A stretch of 64,000 nt of DNA, from positions 74,922,283 through 74,986,282 of the forward strand of contig NC_135719.1 in NCBI RefSeq assembly GCF_964656455.1. Reading direction: 5' to 3'. Under the pieces are notes generated by a model. That model did not search any database. It was not told the origin of the DNA and saw only the letters and a list, made by a program, of their open reading frames with translations. Position numbers and translations under genes: made by a program. Positions 47,209 through 59,339 of this stretch are shown here, piece after piece. The DNA is from Halichoerus grypus (taxonomy: Eukaryota; Chordata; Mammalia; Carnivora; Phocidae). Numbering within the stretch: position 1 is the stretch's first letter; every line of letters starts with the position of its first letter.

Positions 47209-48589
47209 CATTATCAACAATTACATGCTCATTGTCATTTTGTTCTTTTTCACTTGTTTTTATAGTTCTTTTCTGTTCCTTTCTTTTCTTGTTATCTTGT
47301 ATTGATGACATTTTTAGTGTTACTCTTAGCTTTATTTTTTTGTGTATTACAGGCTTTTGATTTGTGGTTAACATGAAATTCACATGTAACATCCTAAGTA
47401 TATAGCAGTCTATAAGTTGATGGTCACTTAAATTCAAACACATTCTAAAAATCTTCATTTTTATTCCCCCCTCCATATTTTATATATATGTAGTAATATT
47501 TTACATCTTTTTTATTTTGTGAGTCCCCTAATTTTTTACATATAATTAAAATTATTTTATGTTTTAACCTTCATATTAGTTTTATAAGTGATTGCTTTAC
47601 TACTGTTACCACGTGTGCTTTTACTCATGAAATATTTTCATTCCATAATTTTTCTTCTAATTGTTGCCTTTTCTATTTAAAGAAGTCCACTTACCATTTA
47701 TTGTAAGGTCAGTTTAGTAGTGAGGAACTCCTTTAATTTTTGTTTCTCTGAGAAACTCTTTACTTCTCTTTCAATTCTGAATGATAATTTTACTGGGTAT
47801 TCTTGGTTGTAGGGCTTTTTTTTTTTTCCTTTCCCTTCAGCACTTTGCATATATCATGTCACTTTCTTCTGGCCTGAAAATTATATGCTAAAAAATCAAC
47901 TGATAGACTTCTGAGGTTTTTCTTGCACATAATTAATTGCTTCTTTTTGTTTCTTTTTAAAATTCTCTATCTTTAATCTTCAGTATTTTAATTATTATGT
48001 GTTGTGGGGCAGACCTCTTTGAGTTCATCTTGTGTGGAACTCTCTGTGCTTTCTGAACCTGAATGTCTGTTTCTTTCCCCAGGTAAGGAAGTTTTCAGCT
48101 ATTATTTCTTCATACAAGTTTTCTGCCCATTTCTCTCTCCCTTCTGGGACCTCCATAATGTGAATGAATGTTTGCTTGATGTTGTGCAAAAGATCCCTTA
48201 ACCTAGTCTCATTTTTTAAATTCTTTCTTTCTTTTTGCTGTTCTGCTTGGGCTTTCCATTTCCCTGTCTTCCAGATCATGGATTTATTTTTCTGCATCCT
48301 CTAATCTGCTGATTCCATCTCGTATATTTTTTTTTCATTTTTTATTGTATTGTTCAACACTTTTTAAATATTTTCTATCTCTCTGTTGAAGTTCTCACTG
48401 AGTTTGTCTACTCTTCTCTTCAGTCCAATGAGCATCTTTATGACCATTACTTTGAACCCTTTATTAGGTAAATTACTTACCTCCATTTGATTTAGTTCTT
48501 TTATTCTGAGGTGTTGTCTTATTCTTTCATTTGGAGCATATTTCTGTCTCCTCATTTTACTTGATTTTCTGTATTTTTTTCTGTAAATT

Positions 48590-49500
48590 AGGTGGGACAG
48601 GTCCTTCTCCTAAACTTGAAGAAATGGTCTTGTGTATGGTCATCCTCTTTGTAGACTGGGTGTGCCTGATAACTTTGGCTAGCTAGCATGGGGGGGCCAT
48701 GTGGAGAGGTCCCTGGGCACCTTGTGCAGGGGCTGCCTTGGCAGGATGGCTGAAGCTGAAGTGGGCATTGGCCAGGGTATTCCCAGGCCTCTCTCTACAG
48801 AAGTGCCCTGGCAAGTCATCCAAAGCCAAGGTAAACATGGGTGATCCCTGGGCACTCTGCTCCAGGGATGCCCTGGCAAGTCATCTGGAGCCAAAGTGGT
48901 CCAGGCCTGGAGTGTTCCAGGGTGCTTTTCACCCATGTCATTTTGGCAAGATGGCTGGAGCTAGAGTGAGTACTGCCAGAAGTGTTCACCATCCTGAGGC
49001 TGCCTTGGTGGGTCTGCTGGTAGGTCTCACTGAGGCAGGATACCAGCTATGGCACCTGGACCCTGCTCCTCTCTGAATTATCATGGTGAAGGGGAATGTA
49101 AGCCATGGCATTTGCCAGACCCTCTGACCTAGAAAGAGTTCCAGCTGTTTGGAATGTTTGGCAGGGTTCTAGGACCTGGTTTCTCTATACTTTAGTTGCT
49201 CTTTTAAACCATAGTGTTTTGTTTTTTTTTTAATGTCCTGTGGAAGAATAATCTGTTCACAATATCTCCATATTGTCCCTCCCCACTGCAATTTGCAGCA
49301 TTGGGGGTAGGAGTTCCCTTAGTTACCATGTCTCCATCTCTCTTATTCTCTATGGGGTCTCTCAGTCTTTTGTTACACAGGAGCTGTTCAGTAAGTCCTC
49401 AGTTCTTCTTCAGGAGGAATTGCTCCATAAATAGGTATAGATTTGGTTTGTGGAGGAGGTGAGTTCAGGGTCTTCTACACTGTCATTTTGGACCCTCCCT
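48590..49500 (-). repeat. L1-C 5'UTR with about five ~66-bp tandem units
   Basis: The block cc(c/t)tggcaag(t/a)... recurs at about 48736, 48806, 48871, 48941 and 49003, with a ggagc(c/t) block following it. The right end (49430-49500) is single copy. This monomer is unrelated by eye to the 360-bp type at 18722-20290. Confidence 0.75.
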
Positions 49501-50640
49501 AATCATAATTTTTATCTTGATTTTGTTAATGTGTCATATCACCTTGCTTGATTTGTGGATGTTGAACCATCCTTGCATGCCAGGAATAAATCCACTTGAT
49601 CATGGTGTATTTTTAAATTTGATTTGCTAATATTTTGTTGAGGATTTTTGCATCTATGTTTATCAGGGATATTGGCCTGTCTTATTCTTCTTTTTTGGGG
49701 GGGGAGGGGGCTTGTTTTTATCTGGTTTTCATATAGGGTCATGCTGGCCTTTTAAAATAAGTTTGGAAGGGTTCCTTCCTTCTTTGTTTTTTGGAAGAGT
49801 TTGAGAAGGATTGGTATTAATTATTCTTTAAATGTTTGGTAGAATTTATGAGTGAATCCATTTGGTCATAGACTTTTGTATGTTAGGAGGTTTCTAGTTA
49901 CCAGTTCAGTCTCTCCACTGTTCAGTCTGTTCTGATTTTATCTTTCTTCAGGGTTTAGTCTTAGTAGGTTATGTATGCTTCTAGGAATTATCCATTTCTA
50001 GGTTGTCCATTTTGTTGATGTATAAGTGTTTATAGTAACCTGTTATAATCCTTTGTATTTTTATGGTTTCAGGTGTAACATCTCCTCTTTCATTTCTAAT
50101 TTCAGTCTTTTTTTTATTTTCATGAGTTTAATTGTCACCTTTGTCTTTATAGTCCCCATTTCATTTAAATAATTTCTGAACTCAATTTCATTCCTTATGT
50201 TAATTTTGAGCTTTTCTCTTCTTCTAGTTACTTGAGGTATAAAGTTAGGTTGAGATTTTTCTTGTTTCTTCATGTAGGCATTTATCACTATGAACTTTCC
50301 TCTCAGAACTGCTTTTGCTGCATCTTAAACAAGTATTGGTATGTTGTATTTCCATTTTTATTTGTCTCAAAGTATTTGTTTTAATTTCTTCTTTGACCCA
50401 TTCATTGGTTATTTGGTAGCAGTTTAATTTCTACATATTTGTGAATTATCTAGTTTTCTTTTTGTAATTGATTTCTAGTTTCATACCACTGTTGTTGAAA
50501 AGATGCTGATAGGTTTTTAATCTTCCTAGATTTGTTTTGTGACCTAACATATCATTTATCCTGGAGCATGTTTCATGTGCACTTAAGAAGAATTTGTATT
50601 CCATTGCTTTTGGATGAAATGTTCTGTATACATCCATTAA
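49501..50640 (-). mobile_element. L1-D, 5' part, truncated
   Basis: Picks up ORF2 exactly where 33046-35145 stopped and continues through reverse transcriptase into endonuclease text (ccattgcttttggatgaaat near 50605). Ends abruptly at about 50640, so L1-D is 5'-truncated. Confidence 0.83.
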
Positions 50641-50752
50641 GCTAAAAACTTATAGATTAATATTCAACTGTTCATTTCTTACCTTCTGGCCACCAAATAT
50701 AATGACCTTTTCTCAATTATTGAATTTTTTTAGAACATTTGACACTATTCTT

Positions 50753-50960
50753 TTTTTTTAATTTTTTTTTTTTTTTAAGATTTTTTATTTATTTGTGAGA
50801 GAGAGAATGAGAGACAGAGAGCATGAGAGGGAGAAGGGTCAGAGGGAGAAGCAGACTCCCTGCTGAGCAGGGAACCCGATGTGGGACTCGATCCCGGGAC
50901 TCCAGGATCATGACCTGAGCCAAAGGCAGTCGCTTAACCAACTGAGCCACCCAGGCGCCC
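50753..50960 (-). mobile_element. Can-SINE, minus strand
   Basis: Long T-run, GA-rich body (gagagaatgagagacagaga), reversed head ccaggcgccc. Perfect 16-bp TSD (atttgacactattctt) at 50737-50752 and 50961-50976. Closely resembles the copy at 44175-44371. Confidence 0.97.
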
Positions 50961-51654
50961 ATTTGACACTATTCTTAAATATTCCTCTTATATAAAACTA
51001 CTGTAAAACTGAACTAACCTGTTTTCTTCCTCAGATTTCTCTTCTTTTCATACAATGTACATAATGGATCTTCCCATTCTCCATTTTCTTTCTATACTCT
51101 TTTATAATTGCTGCTATAGGGTAGATGAAAATATTCCTTCAAACTACAGTTTCAAATTTGCCATTGCCTGCTGGACACACTATTGCAAAATATGTGTGAA
51201 CTTCCAACTTAGCCTCCTAAAAATAAGTTTTTATCATCTATTCCACTACCAAATTCTAAAGCAAAAGCTCCTATGTAGATTTTCACATATTGTTAATGAT
51301 ATTGTCATTGACAATATCCACACTTGAAATCTTAGTTAATCTTCAATTATACAAACATTTCACTATGAAAGTGTTCTAACTCAATTGCTAAATTAGTATT
51401 CCAACTCTATCATAAGGTTATCTTGATTTCATTTTCTTTCTGCTTTATCAGAAAATTCTTTTTTTTTTTTTCACCTTAACTTGGACTGTTGACTAGGCTC
51501 CTAAATGATCTCTCAAACTCTAGTTTTTCCCTTTACCAGTCTCTCCAAAACATCTTATCATTCCTTCCTATTGCTTGGGGGAAAAAATTAGAAGAAAAAT
51601 AAATGCTCTTTACTGTCTCAAAAACAAAGCCTGAAAATCCTAACCTGGCTTAAT

Positions 51655-51858
51655 ATTTTGTTTTTTTTAAGATTTTATTTATTTATTTGAGAGAGAGAGT
51701 GAGTGCATACGCACAAGCTGGGGGGAGGGATGGAGGAAAAGGGACAAGTAGACTTCCTGCTGAGCAGGGAGCCCCAAGCAGAGCTCCATCCCAAGACCCT
51801 GAGATCATTACCTGAGCTGAAGGCAGATGCTTAACTGACTGAGCCACCCAGGTCCCCC
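51655..51858 (-). mobile_element. Can-SINE, minus strand
   Basis: T-run, TTTAT repeats, GA-rich body and a reversed head. TSD of about 11-12 bp (taacctggctt) at 51641 and 51859. Confidence 0.95.
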
Positions 51859-52779
51859 TAACCTGGCTTTATTGCTCTACCTTTTCTCTTATCCTTACCT
51901 ACACTTTTTTTCTCTAATCTATATCTTCTGTTGTTATGCATATACTCCCAAGTTCTTACCAGGATAAATTAATCCCTATTTTCTGAATGTTACCTGCCAT
52001 CCCCTACCTTACACCTTTGTGAGCTTTTTGTGCAGAAATAGCACAGAGTAGGATGAGATTTAACCATTTCTTTGTCTATGTCAGCCACCTCAAAAATATA
52101 AAACTCAAGTGAAAACAGGGAACAGGTATGGAAAATATAACTTGAAGACAAGGGGTCTATCTTTAAAGCTCCTGATAACCAATTATTGCTCCTAAGTCTG
52201 TCCCACATGAAAATATGGAAGCAACCAATCTTTTGAAACCTTCCCATCCTATTAGGTATGAGCTCAAATTCTAACTCATCCATTCCATTTTCTTTTATTT
52301 TTTAAATGGGAAGAATTCCTCCTAATACTTCTTTAGCTTTTTCTTTGTCTAATGAGCAATTATATGGCTTTATGTATCTCCCCTACCCCAACTTATTCAT
52401 AAACATGATGAAGAGATGGTTTATAATATTCATTTCTATATACTCCATATCACCCAGGATAGGTATTCAAATATTTGAACTATTAGTGTTTGCTAAACTA
52501 ACTGCTTAAATACAACCAGATTCTTTCCCCTTTTAATTGGGTCCCTTTTATGTGGATTTTGTTCTGATATCATAAGTTACTATATATTAGTGACAACAGA
52601 GGCACCTGTTATTTGGCTTACTCTCTACTGACCAACTTTTGCTTTAAAATTATTCTCTACTTCCTTCACTATATACTGTCTTTGTGGAGAAATATATGTA
52701 CATACATACATATCATATGCACACACTTGAATAAGCATATGTATCTCTATATACACCTAAGTTATGACTGCTGGGACTT

Positions 52780-52915
52780 CTTCAGATGATAAAGTTCTTT
52801 AAATCTGTGACAGTGACTTACATGTTTAACATTTTATGTCTTGTCCTACCTTGCTCAATTCCAGACACAGATACATAGTCAGTGCTTAATAAATGTTCAT
52901 TGCCTGAAATTTTAG
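52780..52915 (+). mobile_element. L2/MIR-type 3' end remnant
   Basis: Ends with agtgcttaataaatgttcat, the classic tail shared by L2 and MIR, preceded by gacacagatacatagtc. Family cannot be decided. Confidence 0.5.
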
Positions 52916-53079
52916 TATTTTTATAAACCCAAAATATGGAACACTGATTATAGTCTTGTATATTTGCATATGAAATCAGCAATTTTTAATATCTTCATAT
53001 GAGAGCTAAAAGTGGGACTGCTTTTCATGTCTCAAATGTGATCTCCAAGTCACATATACAACAAGAAAAAAATACTTAC

Positions 53080-53217
53080 CATTTTTGGGGGAGGGGAGAT
53101 TTTTTCCCTCAAAAATCAAACTGAGAGATCTGCAGAATGCCATGTACAGTTATGAATTTGGAGTTATCCTGAAGCTGGCAAACATCTGCATTTTCCACAT
53201 CTGGGGCAGCATCTGTT
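53080..53217 (-). other. Candidate exon on the minus strand
   Basis: Read on the minus strand, a pyrimidine tract (cattttcttcttctaacaac) with AG at 53218-53219 precedes a 138-bp block ending in a strong donor (tg|gtaagtatt, intron from 53079). In the second frame it is open for 35 codons (TDAAPDVENADV...) then TGA, so it could be a last-coding or UTR exon, or a lncRNA exon. No partner exon was recognised in this window and no protein family is evident. It could be chance. Confidence 0.25.
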
Positions 53218-53714
53218 CTGTTGTTAGAAGAAGAAAATGAGAAAATTGGGGTAAACATCACAGCATAATATCAAATTCTACAAATCTAGCAAATGTATTT
53301 GTTTCTTGTTGATCAAGTGGCCAAGAAGTGGTGTGACACCCATACTAAGATGCTTGATAATTACATTTCTTAACTCCCTTTAGAAAATGCCATACTCCAA
53401 GCCTGGGAATAACAAGCTTTTGCATAACAGCACAGGGCCTATAAATAAGAAACTCATTAAGCTACCTGTAGCAGGCCTCTGCCCCAGCCCTGCACTGGCT
53501 TGGGGAGCTTAATGAGGTGATAATGAGGAGAAAATGGTTTAGCTCCTTTTTTGGCCTGGTTTGCGATGGGTAGGGAAATATCAGTCTTCAGTGAAACAGC
53601 CACCATAAAGCCCAATTCATCATTCAGGGTGGGTCTATACCAGAGAAATAATTTGCTTCTAGGCCCTGTAGTTATTTGGCTCCCCTGTCTATGGAAACAA
53701 AGCAAGCTATTCAT

Positions 53715-53822
53715 TCACATTTGAAGGGACTGTCCGAATAACACCAATAAAGGGTGTTAAACTAGCTGGTCATTAGCATTTGAAGGGAATGGCCAAATAA
53801 CACCAACAAAGGGTGTTAAACC
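53715..53822. repeat. Local ~58-bp direct duplication
   Basis: The segment catttgaaggga...aacaccaataaagggtgtta is followed by a second copy with a few substitutions at about 53774-53822. A simple tandem duplication. Confidence 0.8.
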
Positions 53823-55104
53823 AATCCACATTGTAGGTGGGGAGGGTGGGAGCACTGTGCAATTCTAAGTGGATTAATGCCAGCATTATTTTCTCACTAT
53901 GAGCCCAGCCTTCTCTCTAAGATTTCATATTCATTCATCGCTGGACCAAACCTTCTTGGCTATGCTCTCCCCTTCTTTTTCCCTATAAAGAAACTAAAGC
54001 AGTGAGCTGGGATTAAGAATATAACATTTAGCATGTTAAAGACAAGACTGAGATCAGATCACCAAACTGTTGGGCATCCAGGCCACAATGCCAAATTCAG
54101 TAGGATATTCTATGGCAGTCCCCAAGAGGGGTCCACGAAGAATAGACCAGTGATCAGTTTCATTTGATTTAAGCTTTTCCCAGGCTAAAGGCTGCTGCTG
54201 CTAACCCTCAAAGTAAGGGAAAAACCAAAGAGAAAAGTGGAATTAGACTCTTGAGAGGAAAATACCAATGATCACTCAGTCCAAAGTTCCAACCAAATCA
54301 GAAATTCTCTATAATGTCCCTTAGGCAAGGCCATTCTTGTCCAGGATCCATACTGTGGGTGTCACTACTATTCTACCAGGTGTAATGGGCCACGATGACT
54401 CACACGTGCTAAATAACCCTGGAATTTTACTTATATTATTTATTCTTAAAATATTTTGTGCTGTGCACAAGAAACAGCTCATCCTCCCCTGCACAGTTAA
54501 GAGTTAGAGCCAAATTCATACCCAGAGAATATAATTTTCTATAACAAAACACAACTGAGACACAGAGAACGTACAGACTTCAGCTGATTGTGGAGAGTGA
54601 TAATTTAGCAATAATTTCCAAGTAGAGGATTTCAAGTAAATCATGGCCTATTGGACATACGAATTTATCTTTACCCTTCACCAAATCAACAACAGGATAA
54701 AAAAAATATATTGCAAGCTTACAAGGACAAAGATAATGGGGGAGATAAAGACAGACATTAAGAAAGATGTCCCTTAGATAATAAAAAAAAGTTGAATTCT
54801 TACTATCCACAAGAGATGAGGGAAGGTAAGGGAAGGTCACTAAGAAGCAAGTCAAGTCATGTTGCAGGAAGGAGTTGGCAGGAGCAACAATGAGTTCTGA
54901 GCCGGGATACAGGATGAGGCTGAAACAAGTAGACTGGCTGAACATCTATTCAGCCCTTGAACATTCCACCCCACCTGCCCCAATTGCCAGGCTAAGCAAA
55001 TATTCCCTCCCACACCTTTCTTATCCCTATACCAATTTGCAGGCTATTGGTTAGATTGACAACTTCTGCCATCATTTTAAAATTCAACAGACCCAAAAAA
55101 CTTC

Positions 55105-55173
55105 ATTTCCCTCTTTTTTCTTTTTTCTTTCTTTCTTTTTCTTTTCTTTTTTTTTCTTTTTTTTTTTTTTTTT
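55105..55173. repeat. Polypyrimidine (T/C) tract
   Basis: About 69 bases of almost pure T with scattered C. Low complexity, possibly the tail of an eroded element on the minus strand. Confidence 0.95.
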
Positions 55174-55229
55174 GTCATTTCCCTCTTAAAACTAATCTCT
55201 CCTTTGAGCTTCCTCATTTTGGTGAATTT

Positions 55230-56460
55230 TGCCATTTCTTCTATTAGGCTATTGTATTTGCCGTGGTTGTTTTGACATTCTGGTATTCCTGTTGATTACA
55301 TATTCTTCCAGTTTGTGGTTTATCTTTTCATCTGCATATATTTTAACAAATATAAAATTGTATTTAAGATTTATTCTTGTTTAGTTAGCATTTGTATGTG
55401 CATGTGGGTGTGTGTGTATATGTCTCGCCTAAGAAAATCTTTTCGATTCTGAGTTTCTAAATATAGTCTCCAAAAAGGTAGTCTAAAAGTGTAAAGTTTT
55501 GACTGTGACATTTAATTAGATCTGTTTGGATTTTGTTTTCTTGTATTTTTTGATGTAAGGCTCTACATTGATACTTCTACCTGGATTCCCCACTGTCACA
55601 GTGCCATTTAATACAGAGTTCCTCATTTTCCCCACAATCTATGATACCATCTTTCTCCTATATCATTTCCATAGATGCATGTGTCTGCTTACAGTTGTTC
55701 CTTTATGTTCATCTGTCTATGACTATACTAGTACCATACTGCCCTAATTACCATAGTTTTATGATGAATTTTATATCTGGTAGAGTAAGTTTCCATCTTC
55801 TTCTTCAGGGGAGTTAGGGACTGAAAAGGTGTGTTTCTTGAATAGTTGGTAGAATTTTCCAGTAAAAACATCTGGTCCTGATTTTGAAATACTTTAATAC
55901 AGAATACACGATTTTTCAGTCTTTATATTTTTCCAATTTTCAAATTTATATTGTCATTAAGATATTCACAATTTCTTAGTTGCATTTAAATTTGGACTGT
56001 TATACAAATATTTCCCATTTCCTAATATTGTTTATGTATAATCTCCATTTTTTAATCAATTTTACGGGGTTCTCTTCAAAGAATCACTTCTTTGTAGATA
56101 CTCTCTTTTGCATTTTTGTTTTTTCATTTATAACTTTTATTTCTAGTCTTCTATTGCTTTAGGTCTATACTATATTTAAGTTCATTGTTCTTTTCTTGAT
56201 TTCTTATTTGATACTTAGATTGTTATTCATCAGCAATTATTTTTAATATAATAGTTTAAGATTGTAAATATCCTTCAGATGATCATTTTTGCTGCATTTT
56301 ATAAATTTTGCAGAGTATTTAAATTACATTTGGTTTTAAGTTTTTTGTCTCCAAATTATTTTCTTCTTAAACCATGATATTTTGAAGTATATATATATTT
56401 TTTAGTTTTTAAAGTATGTTTTTAAAATGTATGTTTTTGTTATATTTTATGAAATTGGAT
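55230..56460 (-). mobile_element. Ancient L1/HAL1 ORF2 remnant, minus strand
   Basis: Antisense ORF2 landmarks: actatactagtaccatactg near 55720, catctggtcctgattttg near 55870, and tgctgcattttataaatttt near 56290. No open frame. Older than all the other L1s here by divergence. Confidence 0.65.
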
Positions 56461-57640
56461 TGCCATAAAAAAGCATGGGCCTAGAGCATAGTGTCCTCAT
56501 CCCAGAATTAGTGTTAGCATTTACCCCAGGATAGCATTTACTTTCCTATTTGCTTATGTCTTGCACTTACTCTACTTTCAGCTCCCCGTGCCTTTGTATT
56601 TATTCGTTCTAAGAAATTTTTGCTTTCTCTCTTATGATTTCACCAATGCATTAAAGCATAATTGTCCTAGTGTATCCAAGACCTAGTTGGTTTCTAGTAG
56701 GAAGGCCTTTCATAGTATCTCCTTAATATCTAGTAAACTCTAAGAATCTTCTCCAACTACATCTTGGAAATTTCTATTCACAAAGTCAAACGAAAATACA
56801 AGGCATTCAAAAGTTTAAAATGCTGTCCAATATTTTTACCTATTCACACTATTCAACCCTTTCTGTTCTCCAACTGCATGCTAAGGAAAAACAAAATGAT
56901 GCCAAGCACTAGTCTAAAAAGATTTGCTTTAGCTACATTTGCTTAATTTCAGGCTCACACCATCTCTGGTGTGGATAATTATGTGTATTGATTGAAAAGA
57001 TCTTCTTTTCTAGTTCTTAGTAAAAGACAAATAAATAGAATAGATGGGGTTGTCAAATTTTCCTGGCTATATGAAGAGGTGATTGGAATAGATGAGCTCT
57101 AAGATGCCTTTCAGCTCTAAGAAAATATGCCTGTGTCTAAAAACAATAAAATAGTATTTCCCATTAATTACCTGCCAGTGAATAATTGAGTGTTAAGTAA
57201 ACATTGCATTTTTCCTCTGTTAATGGAGTAGCACCTTCTGAAGTATCTTTTTTCACCCTTTACTCCTTACAACAATCTAATGCCCTCAAGTCACTAATAA
57301 TTGTTGCTGTTTTTACCTGTCATTTATGGATTGAGATTTAATGCAGTCTTTGTGAGTAAATGCAGGGGAATAATACATCCCTAAAATCAAAGTTCAAGAA
57401 TGTACTCTTGGAACAGGACTCCAGGGACAGAGCAAACAACTTGTCTTACGGCCTGTAACCAGACAGTTCAGAAAGAACAGGTTTATTGAATTGAAGCAAA
57501 TTTGACCCAGTGATATTTATGAAGTCAGAAACCAGGAAGAGGAAACTGAGTTTGTAAGGTTAAGAAAATATATGGAGTGGCCTTGAGAATAATGGTCATG
57601 GTCTGTGGAAGCACGTAGTACTTTTGAAAAATGCAGGTGG

Positions 57641-57720
57641 CATATATATACAAACACTCACACAAACATGAACTCACGTGTATATTCACACATACACATG
57701 CACATAAATATACAATTTTA
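57641..57720. repeat. Degenerate (CA)n/(TA)n tract
   Basis: Mixed tata, caca and acat dinucleotide-like sequence, too interrupted to be a clean microsatellite. Confidence 0.8.
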
Positions 57721-58601
57721 AGAATATAGCATTATCTTTTTATAAAAGTCCTGAAAAAATGATTTTCTTTTTGCTCAGAATAATTTAAATTTAACTGAAG
57801 TAATAAAATACAGGAGTCCTTAATGGCCTTTGCAGGGTCTTAAATATATTCAAACACCTACAAATAAGATTTTAGAAAATAAAACTTGAAAATGTTCATT
57901 TCTGAGATCAGATTCATAGGAAATCTGTACATGTAACCACTATTGGCTTTAATTGTTATATAATAATGTAATATAAAAATAATTATTACTATGTATAATT
58001 AGGATAATTATATAGGCAATAATTTCACTTCATAAAAGTTAGTAAAAGGATTCAAGATTAATGGACTTGTATGAATTGCACTACTGTAAGGTACCACATT
58101 TAATATATATTTTTCAACTTGAAAGGTTGACAGTTAAAATATATGTGGAGAAGTGAATAAGTAGCATACAGATATTCTTATTAAATTAGATAACTCAATA
58201 AATCAAAAGCAATCTCCCTCTCCCATTAACTTTCTGGGAGTAAATGAAATTTAGTATCTTTTTATTTTTTCAGGTTTGAAAGTCCTGCTCATTCTCTAGT
58301 TTTCAGTTATTATTGAGAAATATCTAAAAGAGAAAAAAATGGGTAATTTATCTTCTAGCATTAATGGGTAAAACAGAGGCCTCTATATAGTCCTCTTAAG
58401 AAGCAGTTCATTCAAAAATGGACTGTAATGTTCACCTATCACTCTGAGAACTTTCTTCTTGTGTATCAGTTTTCTTCTGGGAAGTGAGTGAAGAATAACA
58501 GCAGCATTGTTTGTCAATGTCCTCCTGCGATTGTTAGCAATGCATCCTTGCACATATTGTTTCAGACAAAAAATTAGTATTTTGCATTAGAAGAGGATAA
58601 T

Positions 58602-58746
58602 TAGGCAATAAGATACAAAAGCGAGTGTGGTTATCATGAGATAAACACACACATGGGGTGTTATGAGGCACAGCCAAGTGTCTGTAATCCCTCTAGGGTA
58701 TGATTATCTCGTGATAACCACACACCCTGGAGTTGCCTTATTGCTA
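58602..58746. repeat. 145-bp imperfect inverted repeat
   Basis: Arms tgtggttatcatgagataa (58626-58644) and ttatctcgtgataaccaca (58704-58722) are reverse complements over 19 bp with one mismatch at a CpG/TpG position. Outer segments around caataag (58606-58612) and cttattg (58737-58743) also pair. Each arm is itself a small palindrome (ttatc-4 bp-gataa). The loop is 59 bp. Could be a palindromic transposon remnant or a conserved hairpin; it fits no repeat I can name. Confidence 0.8.
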
Positions 58747-59131
58747 TTATAAAATATCTTTATTATAGGAAGAAATGTGCATTTTTTGTGCGGAAGGGAG
58801 ACGGAGTTGGCAATTTAGAATGCTGAACAGCAGTTTCAGCTGAGCTATGTGGTTTACATAGATTAATCTATCCCATTGGAATGTTTCCCCAGCCAAAAAA
58901 ATGTTCCCTAAATCCAAGCAGTCATAATCTGTAGTGATGTGCAGCTATTTGGAGCATTTGAGAGATTCCCTGCCTGGTTCGTAGGCTGTTGGTTTGATGG
59001 TTGCATGAGGTGAATTCTGAGATGCACAACAATGAGAGGCTACAGTATTCTGGAAACTTGGAGTTCTGGGAACCCAAATTGTGATTCAAGCAAAAGTCCA
59101 AATTCTGTGCCATAATTTTATCTGTTTTCTT

Positions 59132-59329
59132 TTTTTTTTTTTAATATTTTATTTATTTATTTGACAGAGAGAGACACAGCGAGAGAGGGAACACAAGCAG
59201 GGGGAGTGGGAGAGGGAGAAGCAGGCTTCCCGAGGAGCAGGGAGCCCAATGCGGGGCTCGATCCCAGGACCCTGGGATTGTGACCTGAGCCTAAGGCAGA
59301 CGCTTAACGACTGAGCCACCCAGGTGCCC
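59132..59329 (-). mobile_element. Can-SINE, minus strand
   Basis: T-run, TTTAT repeats, body with gacacagcgagagagggaac and gggggagtgggagaggg, reversed head ccaggtgcccc. TSD of 10 bp (ctgttttctt) at 59122-59131 and 59330-59339. This body type resembles bear/seal/mustelid copies. Confidence 0.95.
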
Positions 59330-59339
59330 CTGTTTTCTT

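Larger units (their letters stand above)
46383..49500 (-). mobile_element. L1-C, 5' part (old L1, minus strand)
   Basis: Continues L1-C beyond L1-B: endonuclease region at 46400-46990, inter-ORF region with a SINE, ORF1 at about 47690-48590, then 5'UTR to 49500, whose end (gaggaggtgagttcagggtc) is an L1M 5' terminus in antisense. It is therefore a full-length old L1. Confidence 0.85.
50650..52010 (+). mobile_element. L2 LINE remnant, plus strand, split by two SINEs
   Basis: L2-type landmarks in order: aatgaccttttctcaattat, catttgacactattctt, ctgctggacacactattgc, ttgactaggctcctaaatg and cctggctttattgc. Very diverged with no frame. A further L2-like tail lies at 52780-52915. Confidence 0.55.
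52925..55104. other. Non-repeat DNA with a candidate exon
   Basis: No recognised transposon. Holds the splice-site-bounded block at 53080-53217. Two related blocks (atttgaagggactgtcc near 53720; atttgaagggaatggcc near 53778), each followed by aataacaccaa(t/c)aaagggtg, form a local ~58-bp direct repeat. Confidence 0.55.
56465..59130. other. Non-repeat DNA; one imperfect CA-rich tract and an inverted repeat
   Basis: AT-rich with no gene or recognised transposon. Contains the ACA/TAC-rich tract 57641-57720 and the inverted repeat at 58602-58746, listed separately. Confidence 0.6.

Noticed and set aside
48699..49076. 125-codon plus-strand frame
   Set aside because: Lies in the 66-bp monomers of the L1-C 5'UTR; its repeat content explains the frame.
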